Positions 46,393-55,329 of a stretch of DNA of 64,000 nt are shown piece after piece. Positions within the stretch are counted from its first letter, which is position 1; each line of letters opens with the position of its first letter. The position numbers and the translations under genes are program-made. The notes below the pieces were generated by a model. It saw nothing but the letters and a program-made list of their open reading frames with translations. It ran no database searches and was not told where the DNA came from. Source of the DNA: Afipia sp. GAS231 (lineage in GTDB: Bacteria > Pseudomonadota > Alphaproteobacteria > Rhizobiales > Xanthobacteraceae); assembly GCF_900103365.1 (NCBI RefSeq), contig NZ_LT629703.1:6062501-6126500 (forward strand), given 5' to 3'.

Positions 46393-46425
46393 GCTCAATT
46401 CTTGTGCGCCGCACAATAATTGAGC
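46393..46425. terminator. 33-bp near-perfect dyad between the dioxygenase gene and nrtA
   Basis: GCTCAATT(c)TTGTGCG(c)CGCACAA(t)AATTGAGC: 16-nt arms with a single C/T mismatch, symmetrical about 46409. As RNA it forms 8 + 6 base pairs with a GCC loop. It begins 19 nt after the dioxygenase stop, so it is a good candidate for a terminator, though the downstream tract (aaattttg) is only weakly T-rich. The symmetry would also suit a DNA-binding regulator of nitrate genes. Confidence 0.6.
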
Positions 46426-46523
46426 GAATCGCAAATTTTGGGTGCGAAGAGCGATCCTTGAGGGATAGCCGCGCTCAACCTATATCATATTGAAATACCT
46501 AAGTTTTTTGCGCTGCGGGAAGC

Positions 46524-46540
46524 TTGGCACAAAGCTTGAA
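46524..46540 (+). promoter_or_regulatory. Imperfect sigma-54 promoter candidate for the nitrate cluster
   Basis: TTGGCACAAAGCTTGAA matches TGGCAC at -24 and TTG-A at -12; the consensus -12 is TTGC, so the invariant C is an A here, with correct 10-nt spacing. The region also overlaps a hairpin GGCAC/GTGCC plus AAGC/GCTT (46526-46551). If used, the leader to nrtA would be about 140 nt. Confidence 0.35.
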
Positions 46541-46578
46541 TAGCTTGTGCCGACGCCACTGATGCCGTCCCTTGAGAC

Positions 46579-46621
46579 CAATTATCCGAATTGTGAAACC
46601 GCCGGACAGGGGCCTCCCCTG
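46579..46621 (+). promoter_or_regulatory. Two stem-loops in the nrtA leader
   Basis: Hairpin 1, 46579-46593: CAATT, loop ATCCG, AATTG. Hairpin 2, 46607-46621: CAGGGG, loop CCT, CCCCTG. They are separated by 13 nt and lie about 70-110 nt before ATG 46693. Paired short hairpins in nitrate-gene leaders recall NasT/NasR (ANTAR) antitermination targets, but the loop sequences do not match the classic A1/G4 hexaloop, so the assignment is tentative. The rest of 46374-46692 holds no gene. Confidence 0.35.
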
Positions 46622-46692
46622 AACGCGCCCCTATGCGTCTCGCGCGGTGACACCAGACGGACGGCCATTCGACGCAAAGGACACCAGCGCCC

Positions 46693-48012
46693 ATGACGAA
46701 GACTGCCAATCCGACTTCCGGCCGCGGCCTTAGCCGCCGCCAGCTGCTGAAAGCGGCCAGCGGGACGGCTGCATTGCTCGCAGCGGCCAAGCTCAATTTC
46801 CCGGCCGGCGCGTTCGCGCAAAGTGCCGGCCCGGAAGTGACCAAGGCGACGCTTGGCTTCATCGCGTTGAGCGATGCCGGCCCGCTGTTCGTCGCCAAGG
46901 ACAAGGGCCTGTTCGCCAAATTCGGCATGCCCGAGGTCGAGGTCGCCAAGCAGGCGTCGTGGGGAACGACCCGCGACAACCTCGTGCTCGGCGGCGAAGG
47001 CAACGGCATCGACGGCGCACACATCCTGAGCCCGATGCCGTACCTGATTTCGGCCGGCAAGGTGACGCAGAACAATCAGCCGACGCCGATGTACATCCTG
47101 GCGCGGCTCAATCTCGATGCGCAGTGCATCTCGATCGCCAAGGAATATGCCGATCTCAAGGTCGGAGCCGACTCCGCGCCGCTGAAGGCGGTGTTCGAAC
47201 AGAAGAAGGCCGCCGGCAAGTCGGCGAAGATCGCCATGACCTTCCCGGGCGGCACGCATGACCTGTGGATCCGCTACTGGCTCGCCGCCGGTGGCATCGA
47301 TCCCGACAAGGACGTCGAGACCATCGTGGTGCCGCCGCCACAGATGGTGGCCAACATGAAGGTCGGCACCATGGACGCCTTCTGCGTCGGCGAACCCTGG
47401 AATTTGCAGTTGATCCACCAGGGCATCGGCTACACCGCGGTCAATACCGGCGAGATCTGGAGCAAGCACCCGGAAAAGTCGCTCGGCATGCGCGCAGCCT
47501 GGGTCGACAAGAACCCGAAGGCCGCCAAGGCCATTCTGATGGCTGTGATGGAAGCCCAGCAGTGGGCCGACAAGATGGAGAACAAGGCCGAACTCGCCGC
47601 CATCATGGGCAAGCGGCAGTGGATGAACTGCCCGGTCGAGGACGTGCTCGATCGCAGCGCCGGCAAGTTCGACTACGGCATTCCCGGCAAGGTGGTCGAG
47701 AATTCGCCCCACATCATGAAGTACTGGCGCGACCACGCCTCCTATCCGTTCCAGAGCCATGATCTCTGGTTCATCACCGAGGATATCCGCTGGGGCAAGT
47801 ACGAAGCGGGCTACGACGCCAAGGCGCTGATCGCCAAGGTCAACCGCGAGGATCTCTGGAAGGATGCCGCCAAGGAACTCGGCGTGGCTTCTTCCGACAT
47901 CCCGACCTCGACCTCGCGCGGCAAGGAGACCTTCTTCGACGGCAAGGTGTTCGATCCGGAGAATCCCGCAGCGTACCTCAAGTCCCTGTCCATCAAGCGT
48001 GTTGACGTCTGA
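46693..48012 (+). CDS. nrtA: Nitrate ABC transporter substrate-binding protein
   Basis: A 439-residue CmpA/NrtA-family periplasmic protein with a Tat signal (GLSRRQLLKAASGTAALLAAAKL, about 11-33). The body (ATLGFIALSDAGPLFVAKDKGLFAKFGMPEVEVAKQASWGTTRDNLVLGGEGNGIDGAHILSPMPYL) is the NrtA ligand-binding pattern for nitrate or nitrite. First gene of the cluster nrtA-nrtB-nrtC-globin-flavoprotein-nasC. Bicarbonate (CmpA) is the related alternative, made unlikely by the neighbours. Confidence 0.92.
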   Translation: MTKTANPTSGRGLSRRQLLKAASGTAALLAAAKLNFPAGAFAQSAGPEVTKATLGFIALSDAGPLFVAKDKGLFAKFGMPEVEVAKQASWGTTRDNLVLGGEGNGIDGAHILSPMPYLISAGKVTQNNQPTPMYILARLNLDAQCISIAKEYADLKVGADSAPLKAVFEQKKAAGKSAKIAMTFPGGTHDLWIRYWLAAGGIDPDKDVETIVVPPPQMVANMKVGTMDAFCVGEPWNLQLIHQGIGYTAVNTGEIWSKHPEKSLGMRAAWVDKNPKAAKAILMAVMEAQQWADKMENKAELAAIMGKRQWMNCPVEDVLDRSAGKFDYGIPGKVVENSPHIMKYWRDHASYPFQSHDLWFITEDIRWGKYEAGYDAKALIAKVNREDLWKDAAKELGVASSDIPTSTSRGKETFFDGKVFDPENPAAYLKSLSIKRVDV

Positions 48013-48074
48013 TCCAGGCAGGGCCGCGCGCTTGCCGCGTGCGGCCCGCTCTTGAACACGGAGAACCACTTTCA

Positions 48075-48980
48075 ATGTCGATGCCTGCCATGAAAGCCGA
48101 AGCCTCTGCCGCGGCAATTCCCGCGACCGTGACCACAGCGGCGCCGGTTGTGACGATGACGCCGAAGCGGGCGCCACGCGCCGACAAATACGCCAAGATG
48201 GCGAGGGAGATCGCGGCGCAAGTCGTGCCGCCGCTGATCGTGCTGGCGCTGTTGATGCTGTTCTGGGAACTGGTTTGCCGCCGCACCGGATCGACCCTGC
48301 CGCCGCCGTCAAAAGTGTTCAAGGACACCAGGGAATTGATCCTCGATCCGTTCTTCGACCATGGCGGTATCGACAAGGGCCTGTTCTGGCATCTGTCCGC
48401 CAGCCTTCAGCGCGTCGCACTCGGCTATTCGATCGCGGCCGTCGTCGGCATCGCGCTCGGTACGCTGGTCGGACAATCGGTCTGGGCGATGCGCGGCCTC
48501 GATCCGCTGTTCCAGGTGTTGCGCACGATTCCGCCGCTGGCCTGGTTGCCGCTGGCGCTCGCGGCTTTCCGTGACGGCCAGCCCTCGGCGATCTTCGTCA
48601 TCTTCATCACCTCGGTGTGGCCGATCATCATCAACACCGCCGTCGGCATCCGCAACATCCCGCAGGATTACCGCAACGTCGCCGCCGTGGTGCAGCTCAA
48701 CCCGCTGGAGTTCTTCACCAAGGTGATGATCCCGGCAGCAGCTCCCTACATGTTCACCGGCCTGCGCATCGGCATCGGCCTGTCGTGGCTCGCCATCGTC
48801 GCGGCCGAAATGTTGATCGGCGGCGTCGGCATCGGCTTCTTCATCTGGGATGCGTGGAATTCCTCGCACATCAGCGAAATCATCCTGGCGCTGTTCTATG
48901 TCGGCATCATCGGTTTTGTGCTCGACCGCCTGATCGCGGCGCTCGGCAAGTTCGTGACCCGCGGCACCGCCGCGAACTGA
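48075..48980 (+). CDS. nrtB: Nitrate ABC transporter permease
   Basis: A 301-residue permease from ATG 48075 (MSMPAMKAEASAAA). After a variable N-terminus it has PPLIVLALLMLFWELVCRRTGSTLPPPSKVFKDT and the coupling segment NVAAVVQLNPLEFFTKVMIPAAAPYMFTGLRIGIGLSWLAIVAAEMLIGG, typical of NrtB/SsuC permeases. Lies 62 nt after nrtA and 11 nt before the ATPase gene. Confidence 0.92.
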   Translation: MSMPAMKAEASAAAIPATVTTAAPVVTMTPKRAPRADKYAKMAREIAAQVVPPLIVLALLMLFWELVCRRTGSTLPPPSKVFKDTRELILDPFFDHGGIDKGLFWHLSASLQRVALGYSIAAVVGIALGTLVGQSVWAMRGLDPLFQVLRTIPPLAWLPLALAAFRDGQPSAIFVIFITSVWPIIINTAVGIRNIPQDYRNVAAVVQLNPLEFFTKVMIPAAAPYMFTGLRIGIGLSWLAIVAAEMLIGGVGIGFFIWDAWNSSHISEIILALFYVGIIGFVLDRLIAALGKFVTRGTAAN

Positions 48981-48991
48981 AGGAACATGTC

Positions 48992-49786
48992 ATGCAGGCC
49001 TATCTGAAGCTCGACCACATCGACAAATCCTTCACCCGCGGCACCGCCACCACCGAGGTGCTGAAGGAAATCAACCTGACGATCGACAAGGGCGAATACG
49101 TCTCGATCATCGGCCATTCCGGCTGCGGCAAGTCGACGATGCTCAACATCGTCGCCGGCCTCACCACCACCACCAACGGCTGCGTGCTGCTGGAGAACCG
49201 CGAGGTCAACGCGCCGGGGCCGGATCGCGCGGTGGTGTTCCAGAACCACAGCCTGCTGCCGTGGCTGACGGTCTACGAAAATGTCAGGCTCGGCGTCGAC
49301 AAGGTGTTCGCCAAGACAAAGACCAAAGCCGAACGCGACGCCTGGGTGATGCACAATCTCAACCTGGTGCAGATGGCCCACGCCAAGGACAAGCGACCGT
49401 CGGAAATTTCCGGCGGCATGAAGCAGCGCGTCGGCATCGCCCGCGCACTGGCGATGGAGCCGAAGGTGCTGCTGCTCGACGAGCCCTTTGGCGCGCTCGA
49501 CGCCTTGACCCGCGCGCATCTGCAGGATTCGGTGATGGCGCTGCACCAGAAGCTCGGCAACACCATTTTGATGATCACCCACGACGTCGACGAGGCTGTG
49601 CTGCTGTCGGACCGTATTGTCATGATGACCAACGGCCCGAGTGCACGGATCGGCGAAGTGCTGGAAGTGCCGCTGGCCCGTCCGCGCAAGCGGCTCGAGC
49701 TCGCGACCAATCCCGGTTACCTCAAGTGCCGCCAGCGCGTGCTTGAATTCCTTTACGAGCGGCATCGCTTCGTCGAGGCGGCGTAG
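48992..49786 (+). CDS. nrtC: Nitrate ABC transporter ATPase
   Basis: A 264-residue single-domain ATPase (the architecture of cyanobacterial NrtD; called nrtC in Bradyrhizobium). ATG 48992 follows GAAGGAAC. Walker A GHSGCGKST, Q-loop VVFQNHSLLPWLTVYENVRLGV, signature ISGGMKQRVGIARAL, Walker B VLLLDEPFGALDA. It powers nitrate import with NrtAB. Confidence 0.92.
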   Translation: MQAYLKLDHIDKSFTRGTATTEVLKEINLTIDKGEYVSIIGHSGCGKSTMLNIVAGLTTTTNGCVLLENREVNAPGPDRAVVFQNHSLLPWLTVYENVRLGVDKVFAKTKTKAERDAWVMHNLNLVQMAHAKDKRPSEISGGMKQRVGIARALAMEPKVLLLDEPFGALDALTRAHLQDSVMALHQKLGNTILMITHDVDEAVLLSDRIVMMTNGPSARIGEVLEVPLARPRKRLELATNPGYLKCRQRVLEFLYERHRFVEAA

Positions 49787-49874
49787 GCGGCTTCTTCCCA
49801 GGCGTTGCAGCTTGAACCAATTTCGCGGAGTTCACGACCAACCGGTTCACCTTTGAAACCTAGGGAGAATTGAG

Positions 49875-50300
49875 ATGAATCCGACGCAGATCAAACTGGT
49901 TCAGGACAGCTTCGCCAAGGTCGCGCCGATCTCGGAACAGGCTGCGGTGTTGTTCTACGGCCGCCTGTTCGAGGTCGCGCCATCGGTGCGCGCGATGTTT
50001 CCCGACGACATGACCGAGCAACGCAAGAAGTTGATGGCGACACTCGCCCTCGTCGTGGGTGGCCTGAGCAATCTCGAAGCCATTTTGCCGGCCGCGAGCG
50101 CGCTCGCCAAGCGTCACGTCAACTATGGCGCGAAGGCCGAGCATTATCCGGTCGTCGGCGGCGCGCTGCTGTGGACGCTGGAAAAGGGATTGGGCGACGC
50201 CTGGACTCCTGATGTCGCCGAGGCCTGGACTGCGGCTTATGGCACGCTGTCCGGTTACATGATCGAGGAAGCCTACGGCCGCGCTCAAGCCGCCGAGTAG
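49875..50300 (+). CDS. bjgb: Single-domain haemoglobin (Bjgb-like)
   Basis: A 141-residue globin with only the haem domain, like Vitreoscilla haemoglobin and the B. diazoefficiens Bjgb. The proximal histidine is His81 (AKRHVNYGAKAEHY); FYGRLFEVAPSVRAMFPDDM is the B-C helix region, and VVGGALLWTLEKGLGDAW the G helix. In B. diazoefficiens this protein detoxifies nitric oxide formed during nitrate assimilation, with the flavoprotein encoded next to it as candidate reductase. The start ATG 49875 follows AGGGAGAA. It replaces the flavohaemoglobin's reductase domain in trans. Confidence 0.92.
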   Translation: MNPTQIKLVQDSFAKVAPISEQAAVLFYGRLFEVAPSVRAMFPDDMTEQRKKLMATLALVVGGLSNLEAILPAASALAKRHVNYGAKAEHYPVVGGALLWTLEKGLGDAWTPDVAEAWTAAYGTLSGYMIEEAYGRAQAAE

Positions 50301-50318
50301 GAATACGAGGATACGTTC

Positions 50319-51536
50319 GTGAGCGAACCGCTTGTAATTGTCGGCAATGGCATGGCCGCCGCCCGTCTGGTCGATGAACTGGCGAAGGTGGCGCTCGGTC
50401 GCTACGCCATTGCCGTGATCGGCGACGAGCCGCGGCTGGCCTACAACCGCGTATTGCTGTCCTCGGTGCTTGCCGGCGAAACCACGACGCAGGATATCGA
50501 ACTGCGGCCGGCGTCATGGTGGAGCGCGCGTGGCGTCACGCTGAAATACGGTTGCCGCGCCACCGAGATCGACGTCGGCCGCCGCGAGCTCAAGATCGCC
50601 GGCGACGAGAGTGTTCCGTTTTCCAAATTGGTTTTGACCACGGGCTCTTCCGCGCTGCGGCTGAATGTGCCCGGCGCCGATCTCGCCGGCGTGCATACCT
50701 TTCGCGACAGCCGCGACGTCGACCTCTTGCTGACTCTGGCGGCGCAACGGAAGCGCGTCGTGGTGGTCGGCGGCGGATTGCTCGGTCTCGAAGCGGCCTA
50801 TGGGCTGGCCAAGGCCGGCAGCCCGGTGACGCTGATCCATCTGATGGACCGCTTGATGGAACGTCAGCTCGACGCACCAGCGGCGGCGCTGTTGAAATCG
50901 CTGGTCGAACGCAAAGGCATCGAGATCCTGCTCAACGCCAACACCGCGCGGATCCACGGCGAGACCCGGGTCGAGGGCGTCGAACTGGTGGATGGCCGCC
51001 GGATCGACGCCGACGCGGTGATCTTTGCCGCCGGCATCCGGCCCAACACGGCGCTGGCCAAGGAAGCCGGCATCTCCGTCAATCGCGGCGTCGTCGTCGA
51101 CGATCATCTGCAAACCGGTGCGTCGGATATCTTTGCGATCGGCGAATGCGCCGAACATCGCGGCATCTGCTACGGGCTGGTCGAGCCGGCCTACGAGCAG
51201 GGGCGGGTGCTGGCGCAGCATCTCGCCGGTCGCGAGGCGGCGTATAACGGCAGCGTCGTCGCGACCAATCTGAAGGTCTCCGGCGTCAGCGTGTTCTCCG
51301 CGGGAGACTTCATGGGCGGCGAGGGCAGCGAAGCGCTGGTGCTGTCGGACATCAACCACGGCACCTACAAGAAGCTGGTCGTCACGGACGGAAAATTGAC
51401 CGGTGCGGTCCTGATCGGCGATGTCGGGGATGCGCTCTGGTATCTCGAATTGATCCGTACCCGGCAGCCGACGCAGCGAATTCGCTCCGACATGATGTTC
51501 GGCCGCTCGCTCGCCCTTCGTTCAGAGGCAGCATGA
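50319..51536 (+). CDS. flp: FAD/NAD(P)H-dependent reductase of the nitrate cluster
   Basis: A 405-residue flavoprotein with GTG start at 50319. Two Rossmann folds: FAD motif VIVGNGMAAARLVDEL at the N-terminus and NAD(P) motif RVVVVGGGLLGLEAAYGLAKAG near 150. The GASDIFAIGECAEH segment marks the FAD-binding end. It resembles the N-terminal half of NADH nitrite reductase NirB but lacks its haem and iron-sulfur parts. In B. diazoefficiens the homologous Flp is proposed to pass electrons to NasC, and perhaps to the haemoglobin. Lies 18 nt after the globin and 13 nt before nasC. Confidence 0.9.
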   Translation: MSEPLVIVGNGMAAARLVDELAKVALGRYAIAVIGDEPRLAYNRVLLSSVLAGETTTQDIELRPASWWSARGVTLKYGCRATEIDVGRRELKIAGDESVPFSKLVLTTGSSALRLNVPGADLAGVHTFRDSRDVDLLLTLAAQRKRVVVVGGGLLGLEAAYGLAKAGSPVTLIHLMDRLMERQLDAPAAALLKSLVERKGIEILLNANTARIHGETRVEGVELVDGRRIDADAVIFAAGIRPNTALAKEAGISVNRGVVVDDHLQTGASDIFAIGECAEHRGICYGLVEPAYEQGRVLAQHLAGREAAYNGSVVATNLKVSGVSVFSAGDFMGGEGSEALVLSDINHGTYKKLVVTDGKLTGAVLIGDVGDALWYLELIRTRQPTQRIRSDMMFGRSLALRSEAA

Positions 51537-51549
51537 CCGGATCAACCCC

Positions 51550-54252
51550 ATGAGCGTCGTCGATCCGACCTTACGCGCCACCCGCACCACCTGCGCCTAT
51601 TGCGGCGTCGGTTGCGGCATCCTGGCGACGCCGGACGGCAGGGGCGGGGCGGCGATAGCGGGCGATCCTGATCATCCCGCCAATTTCGGCCGGCTGTGCT
51701 CGAAGGGCTCGGCGCTCGGCGAGACGCTCGGCCTGACCAACCGACTGCTTTACCCGATGATCCGCTGCGACAAGGGAAACATGGAGCGCGTGGCCTGGAG
51801 CGACGCGCTCGACCATGTCGCGCATCGGTTTCAGCACATCATCGCGCGCGACGGTCCGGGCGCGGTCGCGTTCTATCTCTCCGGCCAGTTGCTGACCGAG
51901 GATTATTACGTCGCCAACAAGCTGATGAAGGGCTTTCTCGGCAGCGCCAATGTCGATACCAATTCGCGGCTCTGCATGGCCTCGTCGGTTGCCGGTCACC
52001 GCCGCGCGTTCGGCGCCGACACCGTGCCCGGCTGCTATGAGGATCTCGAACAGGCCGACTTGCTGGTTTTGGTCGGCTCCAATGCGGCCTGGTGCCATCC
52101 GGTGCTGTACCAGCGCATGCTTGCGAACAAGCAGCAGCGTGGCGCCCGCATCGTCGTGATCGATCCGCGCCGGACCGACACAGCGGCCGACGACGATCTG
52201 TTTCTCGGCCTGAAGCCGGGCACCGATACCGCGTTGTTCAGCGGCTTGCTGGTGTATCTCGCCGATCAAGGCAAGCTCAATGACGATTACATCGCGGCTT
52301 ACACGTCCGGTTTCGACGATGCGCTGGCCCGCGCGCGCAGCATGGCCGGCAGCATTGGTGCCACCGCGTTGGCAACGGGGCTGTCTGAGGTCGATGTCGC
52401 CGCATTCTTCCAGATGTTCGCCAACACCCCGCGCGTGGTCACCCTGTATTCGCAAGGCGTCAACCAGTCGGCGCAGGGCACCGACAAGGTCAACGCCATC
52501 GTCAATTGCCATCTCGCGACGGGGCGGATCGGCAAGGTCGGTGCATCGCCGTTCTCGCTGACCGGCCAGCCCAACGCGATGGGAGGCCGCGAGGTCGGCG
52601 GGCTCGCCAACCAGCTCGCTGCGCATATGGCGTTCACGCCGCCCGACATCGATCGCGTGCGCCGGTTCTGGAAGGCGCCGCGCATCGCCACCCATGAAGG
52701 GCTGAAGGCCGTTCAGATGTTCGAGGCGATCGCGCGCGGCGAGATCAAGGCGCTGTGGGTGATGGGTACCAACCCGGCGGTGTCGCTACCCAATGCCGAC
52801 GTCGTCCGCGAGGCGCTGAAGAAACTCGAACTGTTCGTCGTGTCCGAGAACGTAGTCTCCAATGACACGGTCGATGCCGGGCCGCATGTGCTGCTACCGG
52901 CAGAAGCCTGGGGCGAGAAATCCGGCACCGTGACCAATTCGGAACGTCGCATCTCCCGTCAGCGCGCCTTCATCGACGCGGCGGGCGAGGCCAAACCCGA
53001 CTGGTGGATCCTTGGCGAGGTCGCCAAACGCCTCGGCTTCGGCGCGGCGTTCAACTTCGAGTCGGCTGCGGATATTTTCCGCGAGCACGCAGCACTCTCC
53101 GCCTTCGAGAACGAGGGCGAGCGTGATTTCGATATCGGCGGGCTGAAGGCGCTGTCGGATGAGGCGTTCGATGCGATGGCGCCCGTGCAATGGCCGATCC
53201 GGCAAAATGCGCAGCCGCAGGCGCGCTTCTTTGCCGAGGGCGGCTTCTTCACCAACGATCGCAAGGCCCGTTTCATTGCGCCGGAAATCCCCGCGTTGCG
53301 GACCGAGACCACGGCAGCAAGGCCGCTGCGGCTCAACACCGGCCGCATCCGCGACCAGTGGCACACCATGACCCGTTCCGGCGAAAGCCCGCGGCTCGGC
53401 CAGCATCTGCCGGAGCCGTTCGTCGAGGTTCACCCTGATGACGCCGCGCGGCACGGCGTTGCCGATGGCAGTTTCGCGCGGGTGACGACCGATTACGGAC
53501 AATGCACGCTTCGTGTTGTCGTCAGCGAGCGGCAGCAGCGCGGCATGCTGTTCGCGCCGATCCACTGGAGCGAGGCCAATGCGACCGGCGCGCGCGTCGG
53601 TTCTCTGGTCGCGCCCTTTACCGATGCGTTCTCTGGCCAGCCCGAGAACAAGGCGACGCCGGCGTCGATTACACCTTACGAATATGTGTTCCGCGGCTTT
53701 GCGTTGTCGCGCAAGCCGCTCACGCTGCCCGCGCATGCATGGGCGGCGCGGGTCGCGGTCAATGGTGGTTATGGCTATCTGCTCGCCGACAATGCCGACT
53801 TGAGCGGCTGGCAATCCTGGCTGAAGTCGTTCACATCAGAAGAACTCGCCGAGTACAAGGATTTCGGCGGCGGCGTCTATCGTGCTGCGTCGTTTGCCGG
53901 CGACCGCATCGAGACCTGCCTGTTCATCGGGCCGGCGGGCGATGCCGGTGACTGGAACGTCGTCAAGGGCCTGTTCGCGGCGGATGCGCTTACGAACGAG
54001 CAGCGCCGCATGCTGCTCTCGGGCAAGTCGGCCGACGGCCTTGCCGATGCCGGCCCGATCGTCTGCGCCTGCTTCGGCGTCGGCCGCAACACCATCTGCG
54101 ACACCATCGCTGGCGGGGCGCGCAGCGCCGCCGACATCGGCGCCAAGCTCAAGGCCGGCACCAATTGCGGTTCCTGCATTCCGGAGTTGAAACGGCTGAT
54201 CGCGCAGACGGGGTCGGCTGCGGTACCGCAGAAACTGGCCGTCGCGAATTAA
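51550..54252 (+). CDS. nasC: Assimilatory nitrate reductase, molybdopterin subunit
   Basis: A 900-residue cytoplasmic enzyme reducing nitrate to nitrite. The N-terminal [4Fe-4S] ligands are Cys15, Cys18, Cys22 and Cys50 (TCAYCGVGC...LCSKGSA). The molybdopterin oxidoreductase body is about 60-560 (SRLCMASSVAGHRRAFGADTVPGCYEDL; GTNPAVSLPNADVV), and the Mo-cofactor dinucleotide-binding domain about 590-710 (RPLRLNTGRIRDQWHTMTRSGESPRLGQHL). The C-terminal BFD-like [2Fe-2S] domain has Cys839, Cys841, Cys873 and Cys876. This is the longer NasC form that accepts electrons from a separate flavoprotein. No nitrite reductase gene follows in the window. Confidence 0.93.
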   Translation: MSVVDPTLRATRTTCAYCGVGCGILATPDGRGGAAIAGDPDHPANFGRLCSKGSALGETLGLTNRLLYPMIRCDKGNMERVAWSDALDHVAHRFQHIIARDGPGAVAFYLSGQLLTEDYYVANKLMKGFLGSANVDTNSRLCMASSVAGHRRAFGADTVPGCYEDLEQADLLVLVGSNAAWCHPVLYQRMLANKQQRGARIVVIDPRRTDTAADDDLFLGLKPGTDTALFSGLLVYLADQGKLNDDYIAAYTSGFDDALARARSMAGSIGATALATGLSEVDVAAFFQMFANTPRVVTLYSQGVNQSAQGTDKVNAIVNCHLATGRIGKVGASPFSLTGQPNAMGGREVGGLANQLAAHMAFTPPDIDRVRRFWKAPRIATHEGLKAVQMFEAIARGEIKALWVMGTNPAVSLPNADVVREALKKLELFVVSENVVSNDTVDAGPHVLLPAEAWGEKSGTVTNSERRISRQRAFIDAAGEAKPDWWILGEVAKRLGFGAAFNFESAADIFREHAALSAFENEGERDFDIGGLKALSDEAFDAMAPVQWPIRQNAQPQARFFAEGGFFTNDRKARFIAPEIPALRTETTAARPLRLNTGRIRDQWHTMTRSGESPRLGQHLPEPFVEVHPDDAARHGVADGSFARVTTDYGQCTLRVVVSERQQRGMLFAPIHWSEANATGARVGSLVAPFTDAFSGQPENKATPASITPYEYVFRGFALSRKPLTLPAHAWAARVAVNGGYGYLLADNADLSGWQSWLKSFTSEELAEYKDFGGGVYRAASFAGDRIETCLFIGPAGDAGDWNVVKGLFAADALTNEQRRMLLSGKSADGLADAGPIVCACFGVGRNTICDTIAGGARSAADIGAKLKAGTNCGSCIPELKRLIAQTGSAAVPQKLAVAN

Positions 54253-54263
54253 GCTCTCTCAGC

Positions 54264-54349
54264 CGTCATTGCGAGCGAAGCGAAGCAATCCAGTCTTGCC
54301 GTACGAAGAAAGACTGGATTGCTTCGTCGCTTCACTCCTCGCAATGACG
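54264..54349. repeat. 86-bp palindrome, CGTCATTGCGAG family, copy B
   Basis: Arms CGTCATTGCGAGCGAAGCG... and ...CTCCTCGCAATGACG enclose a short centre (cttgccgtacgaagaaag). It starts 12 nt after the nasC stop, in direct orientation with copy C, so the two bracket the SMP-30 gene. It may terminate the nitrate transcript. Confidence 0.88.
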
Positions 54350-54423
54350 AAGGAGGCAAGTAATCGACGCCCCCTACAACGTCCTCTATGGTGCGCCCGT
54401 TCCAACACGGGTGAACCAAGAAA

Positions 54424-55326
54424 ATGATGTATCTGGAAACGCCGCCGAAACTGATCCCGACCGAAGTCTTCTCGGCGATGCCCGCCGAATTCCGCCGTCC
54501 GGTGCGCACCGAATGGGCCGACGCCAACCGGCCCGGCGCCACCACCGATTGTTTCATCGAAGGCCCGTCATTCGATGCCGACGGCAATCTCTACATCGTC
54601 GACATTCCCTTCGGACGCATTTTTCGAATTTCGCCCGACAAGAAATGGTCGCTTGTGGTCGAATATGATGGCTGGCCGAACGGACTGAAGATCAGCCGTG
54701 ACGGCCGCATCCTGGTCGCCGACTACCGCAACGGCATCATGGAGCTCGATCCGCGCGCTGGGCGGATGCACAACGTGCTGAGGTCGCGCAACTCGGAATC
54801 CTTCAGGGGTTGCAACGACCTTCATATCGCTTCCAATGGCGACATCTACTTCACCGATCAGGGCCAGACCGGCCTGCACGATCCGACCGGCCGCGTCTAC
54901 CGGCTCAAGACCGACGGCCGTCTCGATTGCCTGATCGATACCGGCATCAGCCCCAACGGCCTGGTGCTCGATCCCCACGAGGCGGTGCTGTTCGTGGCGA
55001 TGACTCGCGACAACGCGGTGTGGCGGATGCCGTTCATGAAGGACGGCAGCGTCTCCAAGGTCGGACGCTTCTGCTCGACCTTCGGCCCGAGCGGCCCCGA
55101 CGGCATGACGATGGACAAAGCCGGCCGCCTGTTCGTCGCCCATGCCTCGTTGGGACATGTCTTCGTGTTCGCACCCAATGGCGAGCTGATCGCGCGCATC
55201 AAGTCGTGCGCGGGGCAGAGCTGCACCAATGTCGCGATTGGTGGAAAGAACGCGGATCGGCTTTACATCACGGAGTCGGTGACGGGCACGGTGCTGGTGG
55301 CTGACATCGGCGGGCTCGGTAGTTAA
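54424..55326 (+). CDS. SMP-30/gluconolactonase-family protein
   Basis: A 300-residue six-bladed beta-propeller lactonase candidate. Metal-binding residues fit SMP-30: Glu in FIEGPSFD, Asn in SPNGLVLDPHE, Asp in GPDGMTMD; repeats such as DADGNLYIVDIPFGRIFRI mark the blades. No signal peptide. It would hydrolyse a sugar lactone. Start at ATG 54424 (ATG 54427 is also possible); no good ribosome site is visible, and a 5-bp hairpin (54396-54411) lies just upstream. The gene is bracketed by palindromes B and C with no functional link to neighbours. Confidence 0.86.
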   Translation: MMYLETPPKLIPTEVFSAMPAEFRRPVRTEWADANRPGATTDCFIEGPSFDADGNLYIVDIPFGRIFRISPDKKWSLVVEYDGWPNGLKISRDGRILVADYRNGIMELDPRAGRMHNVLRSRNSESFRGCNDLHIASNGDIYFTDQGQTGLHDPTGRVYRLKTDGRLDCLIDTGISPNGLVLDPHEAVLFVAMTRDNAVWRMPFMKDGSVSKVGRFCSTFGPSGPDGMTMDKAGRLFVAHASLGHVFVFAPNGELIARIKSCAGQSCTNVAIGGKNADRLYITESVTGTVLVADIGGLGS

Positions 55327-55329
55327 GAC

